Positions 1-5,352 of a stretch of DNA of 5,352 bases are shown here, piece by piece (position 1 is the first letter of the stretch; every line of letters begins with the position of its first letter). The DNA comes from Candidatus Omnitrophota bacterium. Its GTDB lineage: Bacteria; Omnitrophota; Gorgyraeia; JACOVV01. The stretch is taken from the NCBI GenBank assembly GCA_016177145.1, contig JACOVV010000015.1:1-5352 (forward strand), given 5' to 3'. The position numbers were made by a program, and so were the translations under genes. Below the pieces are notes generated by a model. It did not search any database, was not told the DNA's origin, and was given only the letters and a program-made list of their open reading frames with translations.

Positions 1-284
1 GCATAGGACTTTCCTTAAATAACAGCCGTGCTATCGTGGAAGCTGTTTGGGGAAAGCGCTCTCCGTTTATCAGAACGCCCAAAGGGAACGGAAAAATACG
101 ATTCCGGACCCTGCCAAGAATCTGGCCGGGAGAAGTCTTTGTCGCCTGTTATATCACGGCCGTGATTGTCTACGCCTTCACTCAACGGCTCTACGGCATT
201 ATTCCTTTTTTGATACCGCCGTTTATAGGTTTTTTTCATTCCGGGATCAGCATGGGTTCTTCGAGAGCAGGGTGTGAACGATGA
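1..284 (+). CDS. C-terminal end of a membrane family 2 glycosyltransferase (5' end outside window)
   Basis: The reading frame is open from the left edge (first whole codon at base 3) to a TGA at 282-284, giving about 93 residues with no start in view. The first residues read IGLSLNNSRAIVEAVWGKRSPFIRTPKG. From memory, this resembles the segment near the C-terminus of processive membrane GT2 enzymes (cellulose-synthase/mannan-synthase-like), where a 'G-L-S-x-N-N-x-R-A-x-x-E-A' helix is followed by 'G-x-x-S-x-F-x-R-T-P-K'. Two hydrophobic stretches follow (EVFVACYITAVIVYAF and YGIIPFLIPPFIGFF), consistent with the terminal membrane helices of such enzymes. The catalytic GT-A domain (DxD, QxxRW) would lie upstream and cannot be checked, so sugar and acceptor are unknown. 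The stop overlaps the next start as ATGA, indicating translational coupling. The protein is probably an inner-membrane enzyme with a cytoplasmic active site. Confidence 0.8.
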   Translation, partial: IGLSLNNSRAIVEAVWGKRSPFIRTPKGNGKIRFRTLPRIWPGEVFVACYITAVIVYAFTQRLYGIIPFLIPPFIGFFHSGISMGSSRAGCER

Positions 285-2038
285 ATGCATCCGCTTCTTT
301 CAGCAATCGGATCCGCGGTTTTTTTGTCGGGCCCGGATCGATCACGGACATGGGAGAGAGGTATCCGCTCATTGATCGCCGCTCCCAGAGTTCCATCCGC
401 GGGCTTTATGTGATCGGCAACATCGCCGGCACTCCCGATATCAAAGCGGCGCTCAACTCCGGATATGACATCGCTCACCATATTGCCGAACTTCCCAAAT
501 GCTGCCGGAGCGGCTGTGAGTATCAGGTGGTGATCATCGGCGCCGGACCCGCAGGACTCAACGCCGCCTTAGAGTTTGAGAAGCTGGGAGTGAAGTATCT
601 TCTGCTTGAGGCGCAGGAAAAGAACAACACTCTCAAGCGGTTCGCGGCCGATCATGAATTTTTCCTTGCCAAGACTGGAGAGGGGAAGATCAAGGGAGAT
701 CTCTGGTTCGGAGACTGTCTGGCGGGGGATCTGGTCAAACGATGGGAGGAATTTCTCTCTAAGAAACCGATGAATCTCCGCGACAATGAGAAGGTCAGCG
801 ACGTCAAAAAAAGAGAGATTTTTGAGGTCGTCACCGACAAGGGTGTTTATCATTGCGCCCGCGTCATCGTCGCCGTGGGTAAACTTGTTTGGTTAACGAA
901 GCTGGATGTCGCTGAATTCAAAGAAAAACAGGGAATCTCCAGATCACAAGTCGAAACGACTTCTGTCCCAGAAGATTTCTGCCGAAAGATTGGCATTGAG
1001 TTCGAAAACACCTGGAATTGGAAACGATGGGTTTACCTTGGGATGGTCTCAGCGGCGGTCGCGGCCTTTTACTTAATCAAGAAAGTTTATCCGGATGCCT
1101 GGGTGATTGGCTCAAGGAACATGGCCGGCTGGTATCCCTTTCTCTATAGCATCATCGTCACGGTCTTCGGAATCAAAGCGATCCTGCGCTACCGCGATAA
1201 GATCCAAACCCGAAAATACCTAATGCTCATCACCTGCCAGGTCGCTTTCTTCTGTGTGATTCCGGAATTGATTTTTCGAGATTGGCGGGCGTACGGCCTT
1301 TTGTACGCATGGCCTCTGGCGCTGGGCCCCTCAACGATTCAGGGGTTTTTGCAGGACCCCGCTAAATTCTATTTCTGGTGGACGCTTGCTGGGAGTTTCC
1401 TGATTCTGCCGATCGTTGTCATGTTCGCCGGCAAGAAATATTGCAGTTGGGTTTGCGGCTGCGGAGGTTTGGCGGAGACGCTGGGGGACTCGTGGCGGCA
1501 CTACTCCCCGAAGGGGCCTGAGAATATCAAAAGAGAGAAAGCCATTTTGTGGGTGCTTGGTTTTGCGGCGGCGGCAACACTGCTCGTCGGTTTGGGAATT
1601 GACTACTGGCTGGGAGGAATTTTCCAAGGAACTTACAATTGGATTGTGGATACTTTTCTGATCGCCATTATCCCGGTCAGTCTTTATCCCTTTCTTGGAG
1701 GGAAGATCTGGTGCCGTTACTGGTGTCCGACCGCCGGTTTCATGCACTTCCTTTCCGGATGGTTTACGAAGCACAAAATGGGGCTCTATCGAATCGAGTC
1801 GAATAAACACCGATGCATCGCCTGCAATCAATGCTCCCGTTATTGCGAGGTGGGAATTGATGTCCGTAAATTCGCCATCAAAGGAGCGACGATTGACAAT
1901 ATCAACTCCTCCTGCATCGGCTGCGGGATTTGTATTTCAGTCTGTCCGACGGAAGCGCTCGCTTTCGGGACCTTCACGATCGTTTCTCATCAATCGCCGC
2001 CGCCGTCGGCTATTCCAATCGAAGGAACGTCCTCTTGA
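281..2038 (+). CDS. FAD-binding/NapH-NosR-like polyferredoxin fusion protein, membrane-bound electron transfer
   Basis: This 585-residue protein has three visible parts. Residues 41-68 carry GLYVIGNIAGTPDIKAALNSG, the motif normally found at the C-terminal end of the FAD domain in thioredoxin-reductase-like flavoproteins. Residues 83-98 then carry the N-terminal dinucleotide-binding motif VVIIGAGPAG, with an acidic residue (E110) ending the second strand. Residues 195-210 (VIVAVGKLVWLTKLDV) resemble the 'IG-x-RG-x-P-x-KL-x-V' end of that segment, but no second GxGxxG domain for NAD(P)H follows. About six membrane helices come next (near 251-266, 285-302, 313-331, 366-383, 421-440, 454-472), with cysteine motifs CSWVCGC (388-394) and WCRYWCP (477-483) as in NapH/NosR/RdxA-type proteins. 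A ferredoxin domain ends the protein, with two clusters: C512/C515/C518/C522 and C545/C548/C551/C555-P. The inferred role is membrane electron transfer; partner and donor are unknown. The ATG overlaps the upstream stop, and a weak AGGG lies 8 bases before it. Confidence 0.85.
   Translation: MNASASFSNRIRGFFVGPGSITDMGERYPLIDRRSQSSIRGLYVIGNIAGTPDIKAALNSGYDIAHHIAELPKCCRSGCEYQVVIIGAGPAGLNAALEFEKLGVKYLLLEAQEKNNTLKRFAADHEFFLAKTGEGKIKGDLWFGDCLAGDLVKRWEEFLSKKPMNLRDNEKVSDVKKREIFEVVTDKGVYHCARVIVAVGKLVWLTKLDVAEFKEKQGISRSQVETTSVPEDFCRKIGIEFENTWNWKRWVYLGMVSAAVAAFYLIKKVYPDAWVIGSRNMAGWYPFLYSIIVTVFGIKAILRYRDKIQTRKYLMLITCQVAFFCVIPELIFRDWRAYGLLYAWPLALGPSTIQGFLQDPAKFYFWWTLAGSFLILPIVVMFAGKKYCSWVCGCGGLAETLGDSWRHYSPKGPENIKREKAILWVLGFAAAATLLVGLGIDYWLGGIFQGTYNWIVDTFLIAIIPVSLYPFLGGKIWCRYWCPTAGFMHFLSGWFTKHKMGLYRIESNKHRCIACNQCSRYCEVGIDVRKFAIKGATIDNINSSCIGCGICISVCPTEALAFGTFTIVSHQSPPPSAIPIEGTSS
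2022..2026 (+). promoter_or_regulatory. Ribosome binding site supporting the TTG start at 2035
   Basis: AAGGA sits 8 bases before TTG 2035-2037, inside the last codons of the upstream iron-sulfur protein gene. The TTG overlaps that gene's TGA stop as TTGA. Good spacing plus stop/start overlap makes this the best start, in preference to an in-frame ATG at 1930 lying about 100 bases inside the upstream gene. Confidence 0.65.
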
Positions 2039-3348
2039 AACTTAAAAGTTTATTGTTATTAAGCCCGCTGGTCATGATCCTGGGATGGTGGAGGATTGCC
2101 GATTTGGGAGATCTTCGTTTTCAATTGCCCTCTTTCTTCTTCTGGTTTTTTGTGATTGCCGGTTTTTACGCGGTTTCTCTCTGGGTGATTCAGAAAATCG
2201 GGACCGGTTCTCTTTTTGATCTCGGAGTCCTCTTAACCAGCGCTCTGGTGATGCGTTTGTTGCTGCTTCCCACTACCCCCGTTTTATCCGATGACATTTA
2301 CCGCTATGTCTGGGATGGGAAAGTACAAGCGCACGGGATTAATCCGTACCGCTATCCTCCCAATGCAGAGAATCTTTCATTTTTGCGAGACGATTTATCG
2401 CTTCAAATCAACCATCCCCACCTGCGCACCATTTATCCACCTCTCGCAGAGTGGGCGTTTCGGCTGGGGAATCGAATTGGTCCCACGATCACGGCCCAAA
2501 AAATCGTTTTCGGCTCCGCGGATCTCTTAATCATCGGACTGTTGCTGGCGCTCTTACACAAACGGCGGCGATCCTTGCTCTGGGCAGCCGCTTATGCCTG
2601 GAACCCGCTGGTTATTTTGGAGACATTCGGGTCAGGGCATAATGACTCGTTGGGAATTCTCTTTCTCTGGTTAGGATTGATAGCGTGGGAATACCGGCGC
2701 CAGGGGATGGCCCTGGCAAGCTGGGGGCTTGTTTTTCTCTCTAAATATGCGGCGCTTTTCCTTTTCCCCTGGGGATTCTTTCGTTTCGCCTTCCGCCGCT
2801 GGATAGGACTCTTTGCGCTGATTGTGACAGTTCCGTTTTGGATCTACAGCGGTTGTCTAAGTTCTTTAATTCAGGATGTGACTGCCGTTGCCCAGCAATG
2901 GCAGTCCAACGCGTCGCTGTACGCTCTCTTGGGGACATTACTTCATCATTCGCTTTTTACGAGAATCCTATGCGGTGTTGTTTGGATCGCCGCGGCATTT
3001 TGGGCGGCACGCCGGTTTGACGATCCCCTGGAATATTTATTCTGGGTCATTGGCGCGGCAGCACTGCTGACGCCGGTTCTGCATCCATGGTATTTGATGT
3101 GGCTCATTCCCTTTCTCTGCTTTTTCCCGGAACCGGCATGGATCGCCTTTAGCGGTACTGTAGTCCTTTCCTATTCCGTCTGGCCGCGATATTTATCTGA
3201 AGGAATCTGGGAACTGAATCCGTGGATTCAGGCCGTGGAATATTTGCCGCTTTTTTTAATCGGAGGATGGAGGATTTATCACTATGCGTACCGCCGTGAT
3301 CATTCCAGCGTACAACGAAGCCAGGTCGCTGCCGCTGGTGCTGAGTGA
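2035..3348 (+). CDS. GT-C fold integral membrane glycosyltransferase, GT87/DUF2029-like (probable lipid-linked sugar donor)
   Basis: From the TTG start the protein has 437 residues and is very hydrophobic, with about ten or more membrane segments by eye. The first large loop holds DDIYRYVWDGKVQAHGINPY (86-105) followed by RYPP. This matches the acidic pair and 'DG-x-x-x-x-G-x-N-P-Y' signature seen in bacterial GT-C polyprenol-phosphate-dependent mannosyltransferases and GT87-like proteins. Further family-like motifs are TIYPPLAEW (132-140), GSGHNDSLG (around H202-N203-D204), SKYAALFLFP, and LHPWYLMW (349-356). Known members transfer a sugar from a polyprenyl-phosphate donor to a glycan or lipid outside the cytoplasm; the sugar and acceptor here are not determinable. 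The next gene encodes a DPM1-like synthase, which could supply the donor (inference). The last 21 or so residues are read through the start of that gene and look like unconserved tail. The family is fairly secure; the exact GT class is less so. Confidence 0.85.
   Translation: MKLKSLLLLSPLVMILGWWRIADLGDLRFQLPSFFFWFFVIAGFYAVSLWVIQKIGTGSLFDLGVLLTSALVMRLLLLPTTPVLSDDIYRYVWDGKVQAHGINPYRYPPNAENLSFLRDDLSLQINHPHLRTIYPPLAEWAFRLGNRIGPTITAQKIVFGSADLLIIGLLLALLHKRRRSLLWAAAYAWNPLVILETFGSGHNDSLGILFLWLGLIAWEYRRQGMALASWGLVFLSKYAALFLFPWGFFRFAFRRWIGLFALIVTVPFWIYSGCLSSLIQDVTAVAQQWQSNASLYALLGTLLHHSLFTRILCGVVWIAAAFWAARRFDDPLEYLFWVIGAAALLTPVLHPWYLMWLIPFLCFFPEPAWIAFSGTVVLSYSVWPRYLSEGIWELNPWIQAVEYLPLFLIGGWRIYHYAYRRDHSSVQRSQVAAAGAE
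3262..3275 (+). promoter_or_regulatory. Doubled Shine-Dalgarno (GGAGGAT repeated twice) before the GT-A gene
   Basis: GGAGGAT occurs twice in tandem, at 3262-3268 and 3269-3275. The second GGAGG ends 10 bases before ATG 3284. Both copies lie inside the coding sequence of the upstream membrane glycosyltransferase, where they encode part of its C-terminal GGWRIYHY stretch. The strong site supports ATG 3284 as the true start despite the long overlap with the upstream gene. Confidence 0.6.
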
Positions 3349-3979
3349 AATTCCAAAGGGGGTGACTCGTGAGATCGTCGTCGTAGACAATGGCTCGACT
3401 GATGCGACGGCAGAGGTTGCCGCTAGGGCAGGGGCGCGGGTGATTAGAGAATCTCGGCGAGGATACGGCCGCGCCTGTCTTGCGGGGATAGCGGCCCTTT
3501 CGCCGGAAGCCGAGATTGTGGTTTTTCTCGACGCGGATCATTCGGACTATCCTGAAGAGATACTCCATCTTATCCGGCCGATCAAAGAGGGGTGCGCTGA
3601 CCTGGTCATCGGCTCGCGGACTCTTGGCAAGAGAGAAAAAGGGGCTCTGGCGCCCCATCAACGTTTTGGGAATTGGCTTGCCTGTTGGATGATCCATCAG
3701 CGGTGGGGATACCGTTACACGGATCTTGGGCCGTTTCGGGCCATTCGTAGAGAAGCGCTGGATCGTCTGGGAATGGAGGATACGGCGTTTGGCTGGACGG
3801 TGGAGATGCAGGTGAAGGCATTGCAACAGGGGTTGCGAGTTGTGGAAGCGCCGGTGAGCTATCGCCGGCGGATCGGACAATCAAAAATTTCAGGGACGCT
3901 CATCGGTAGTTTTCAGGCAGGAGCGACAATCATTTCGACCATTTTAAGATATAGTTTTTGCCAGAAAGCGCTTCATTAG
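3284..3979 (+). CDS. Family 2 (GT-A) glycosyltransferase, dolichyl-phosphate-mannose/glucose synthase-like
   Basis: The 231-residue protein begins MRTAVIIPAYNEARSLP, the classic GT2 nucleotide-binding strand. It continues with EIVVVDNGSTDAT (D35-N36-G37-S38), then FLDADHSDYPEE with the metal-binding DAD at 83-85, and DLVIGSR at 106-112. The later segment TDLGPFRAIRREAL and the FGWTVEMQVKALQ region match the acceptor-binding part of DPM1/DPG-synthase-like enzymes. Such enzymes transfer a sugar from GDP-mannose or UDP-glucose to a polyprenyl phosphate at the cytoplasmic face of the membrane. The protein has no clear C-terminal pair of membrane helices; it ends with a moderately hydrophobic helix near GTLIGSFQAGATIISTILRY. 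The IIPAYNE motif starts at residue 6, so the start cannot lie much downstream, and the 65-base overlap with the upstream gene is real if the sequence is correct. Its likely partner is the adjacent GT-C enzyme. The sugar is not predictable. Confidence 0.9.
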   Translation: MRTAVIIPAYNEARSLPLVLSEIPKGVTREIVVVDNGSTDATAEVAARAGARVIRESRRGYGRACLAGIAALSPEAEIVVFLDADHSDYPEEILHLIRPIKEGCADLVIGSRTLGKREKGALAPHQRFGNWLACWMIHQRWGYRYTDLGPFRAIRREALDRLGMEDTAFGWTVEMQVKALQQGLRVVEAPVSYRRRIGQSKISGTLIGSFQAGATIISTILRYSFCQKALH

Positions 3980-3980
3980 A

Positions 3981-4598
3981 ATGCGTCAAGCTCTATTAGT
4001 CTTTATGAAATACCCTGTCCTCGGACGTGTGAAGACCCGCATCGCTAAAGTGTGGGGGGATCATCAAGCCATGGAGCTTCATCAGGAGTTCATTGAGTTG
4101 ACATTACGAAATGTTCAATCCGATGAATGGGAAGTTTTACGTTTTGTGGCATTATATGGAGAAGAAGAAATGAAACCCCGGGCGGAATCTGCCGCTTTCC
4201 CCCAGCAGGGCAATGATCTTGGCGAGCGGTTGGCGCACGCCTTTAAGCAAACGTTTAAAAAAAGATACCATCGGGTCGTCGCTATCGGCAGCGACAGCCC
4301 ATGGATCAGCATCCGGGAAATCGGCGAAGCGTTTAATGGTTTACAACAAAATGACCTCGTCCTGGGCCCCGCCGAAGATGGGGGATACTATTTGATCGGA
4401 ATGTCCCGGTATCTTCCTGAAGTCTTTCAAGGAATTCATTGGGGGACGCCGGAGGTTTTTCAACAGACACGAGCCATCATCCAGCAAAAGAAATTATCCA
4501 TGGCGGCGCTGCCGATAGGATATGACATTGACACTATTGAAGATTATGAGCGGTTTGTCAGGGAAAGCGCAAAGAGGGAGGTTGTTCCATGGAAATAA
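3981..4598 (+). CDS. DUF2064/TIGR04282 family GT-A-fold transferase (rSAM-associated transferase 1)
   Basis: The 205-residue protein opens with LLVFMKYPVLGRVKTRIAK (residues 5-23), the 'F-x-K-x-P-x-x-G-x-V-K-T-R-L' nucleotide-binding signature of DUF2064 proteins. It continues with NDLGERLAHAF (78-88), VVAIGSDSPWI (99-109) with D105 as a likely metal/nucleotide ligand, and LVLGPAEDGGYYLIG (126-140). The C-terminal part has the usual WGTPEVFQQTR and YDIDTIEDYERF motifs. The length is normal for the family. TIGR04282 members resemble CofC/MobA nucleotidyltransferases and are annotated as glycosyltransferases found beside radical SAM genes; some belong to arsenosugar biosynthesis. The substrate here is unknown. 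The gene begins 1 base after the preceding stop with only a weak ribosome site (AGAAAG, 3963-3968), so its translation may depend on coupling. It overlaps the following radical SAM gene by 10 bases, fitting the known association. Confidence 0.9.
   Translation: MRQALLVFMKYPVLGRVKTRIAKVWGDHQAMELHQEFIELTLRNVQSDEWEVLRFVALYGEEEMKPRAESAAFPQQGNDLGERLAHAFKQTFKKRYHRVVAIGSDSPWISIREIGEAFNGLQQNDLVLGPAEDGGYYLIGMSRYLPEVFQGIHWGTPEVFQQTRAIIQQKKLSMAALPIGYDIDTIEDYERFVRESAKREVVPWK
4576..4581 (+). promoter_or_regulatory. Ribosome binding site for the radical SAM gene
   Basis: GGGAGG lies 7 bases before ATG 4589-4591, inside the last codons of the DUF2064 gene. It is the strongest reason to place the radical SAM start at 4589, which makes a 10-base overlap with the upstream gene. 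Confidence 0.7.
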
Positions 4599-5352
4599 CG
4601 AAGAAAACCCGATTCCACAAACCTCATTTGGCCTATTTTGAGCATGACGGAATTTACTTTGCCCTCGACGGTGATTCTCCGAATTGGATCGCCGCTGATG
4701 AAAGAGGGGACTGGATTTTAAAGACACTCTCTGACTCGATGGAATTTTCCCAACTCATCGCCGCTTACGCTTCGCGGTTCAAATACGACACAGCCAAAAG
4801 CTGGCTTCATCTGGAAACTTTTATTCAGGACCTTCTGCGGCATGAGATGATTTCAGCATCGCCGATCGTTCGCCAGCCCTACCAGGGACGCCAGCACTAC
4901 CTCAAGCCAACCCGGCTTCATGAGCTCTGGCTTCATACGAATAATTCCTGCAATCTTACCTGCGCGCATTGTTTGGTCAGTTCCTCACCTAACGGAGAGA
5001 GAGGACTGCCGTTGGCAAAACTCATCTCACTCGTAGACCAGGCCTCGGATCTGGGGGTCTACCGTTTTTACATTACAGGAGGAGAGCCCTTTATCCGGCC
5101 GGATATCCTCCCACTGATTTACCACATCACGGAGACTCACAAAGCAGAGGCGATTCTCTTAACGAACGCCACGCAATTTCATCATGAGAAATTACTGGGG
5201 GAGTTAAGCCGCCTTGATCGCAGCCGTCTCAAGTTTCAAGTGAGCATAGACGGCGCCGACCCGGAGACTAACGATCCGATTCGCGGCAGAGGGAGTTTTC
5301 AGGCAGCGGTGGCCGGAATTCGGCAGCTGTCTCCACTAGGGTTTCATATCAC
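4589..5352 (+). CDS. Radical SAM protein with PqqD-like N-terminal domain (3' end outside window)
   Basis: The frame runs open from ATG 4589 to the right edge, giving 254 whole codons. Residues 1 to about 100 resemble a PqqD-like winged-helix domain: a short beta start (YFEHDGIYFAL), a helix NWIAADERGDWILKTL, then a helix-turn-helix-like part ending in FIQDLLRHEMI. Residues 114-128 contain LWLHTNNSCNLTCAHC, the radical SAM CxxxCxxC motif (C121, C125, C128) that binds the [4Fe-4S] cluster. YITGGEPFIRPD follows, with the SAM-contacting GGEP at 164-167, then ILLTNAT and FQVSIDGADPETNDPIRGRG, the later barrel motifs typical of PqqE/SPASM-type enzymes. The rest of the barrel and any SPASM cysteines lie beyond the edge. 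PqqD-like domains often bind a peptide substrate, so peptide or cofactor modification is possible, but no precursor peptide is visible. A role beside the DUF2064 transferase is inferred from context only. Confidence 0.9.
   Translation, partial: MEITKKTRFHKPHLAYFEHDGIYFALDGDSPNWIAADERGDWILKTLSDSMEFSQLIAAYASRFKYDTAKSWLHLETFIQDLLRHEMISASPIVRQPYQGRQHYLKPTRLHELWLHTNNSCNLTCAHCLVSSSPNGERGLPLAKLISLVDQASDLGVYRFYITGGEPFIRPDILPLIYHITETHKAEAILLTNATQFHHEKLLGELSRLDRSRLKFQVSIDGADPETNDPIRGRGSFQAAVAGIRQLSPLGFHI

Noticed and set aside
870..1030. A frameshift or pseudogene break explaining the missing NAD(P)H domain
   Set aside because: The frame stays open and flows into well-conserved membrane and ferredoxin parts, and the stretch is too short to hide a domain in another frame. 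A clean ancestral deletion remains possible, but not a recent break.
1331..1831. Antisense open frame (166 codons) opposite the iron-sulfur membrane protein
   Set aside because: The + strand carries conserved cysteine motifs and membrane helices across this stretch, and the antisense product has no family features.
1930..2034. Upstream ATG (1930) as the start of the membrane glycosyltransferase
   Set aside because: The extra 35 residues would overlap the ferredoxin domain of the preceding gene and look like out-of-frame translation; TTG 2035 has a ribosome site and overlaps the stop.
3149..3880. Long antisense open frame (243 codons, minus strand)
   Set aside because: It lies opposite two clear glycosyltransferase genes, has arginine- and proline-rich low-information sequence, and shows no recognisable motif; it is a shadow of the + strand genes.
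3284..3979. Assignment of the GT-A gene as 'rSAM/selenodomain-associated transferase 2' (TIGR04283)
   Set aside because: The DNGST, DADHSDYPEE and TDLGPFRAIRREAL features fit the DPM1/DPG-synthase-like group better than TIGR04283, despite the neighbouring TIGR04282-type gene.
1..5352. Terminators, promoters, tRNA/rRNA genes, insertion sequences or CRISPR repeats
   Set aside because: There is essentially no intergenic space, and no hairpin with a T-tract, inverted terminal repeat or regularly spaced repeat was seen.

Overview
The window is a tightly packed, single-direction bacterial gene cluster. Six coding regions, two of them cut by the window edges, fill essentially every base on the + strand. 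Neighbouring genes overlap by 4, 4, 65 and 10 bases, with one gap of 1 base, so the genes are probably transcribed and translated together. No promoter, terminator, RNA gene, mobile element or CRISPR array is visible, so both operon ends lie outside the window. Base composition is moderate (roughly half G+C by eye). The NapH/NosR-type iron-sulfur membrane protein and the radical SAM enzyme suggest an environmental bacterium with anaerobic or microaerobic redox chemistry. The phylum cannot be fixed from this sequence.

Layout: (1) 1-284, C-terminal end of a membrane family 2 glycosyltransferase. (2) 281-2038, an unusual fusion in which a rearranged FAD-binding region is joined to a NapH/NosR-like membrane module and a 2x[4Fe-4S] ferredoxin domain. 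(3) 2035-3348, a multi-spanning GT-C type glycosyltransferase resembling GT87/DUF2029 mannosyltransferases, starting at TTG. (4) 3284-3979, a soluble DPM1/DPG-synthase-like GT-A glycosyltransferase. (5) 3981-4598, a DUF2064/TIGR04282 ('rSAM/selenodomain-associated transferase 1') GT-A-fold protein. (6) 4589 to beyond the right edge, a radical SAM enzyme with a PqqD-like N-terminal domain.

How the parts may work together is inference. Genes 3 and 4 form a plausible pair: DPM1-like enzymes make polyprenyl-phosphate sugars, and GT-C enzymes use such lipid-linked sugars as donors on the outer face of the membrane. Gene 1 adds another membrane glycosyltransferase. Genes 5 and 6 match the recurring association of DUF2064 transferases with radical SAM enzymes. 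Gene 2 could pass electrons across or along the membrane. The most notable points are the architecture of gene 2, which appears to lack an NAD(P)H-binding domain and to have its FAD-binding segments in swapped order, and the combination of glycan and radical SAM genes in one coupled operon. No substrate or product can be assigned from the window alone.
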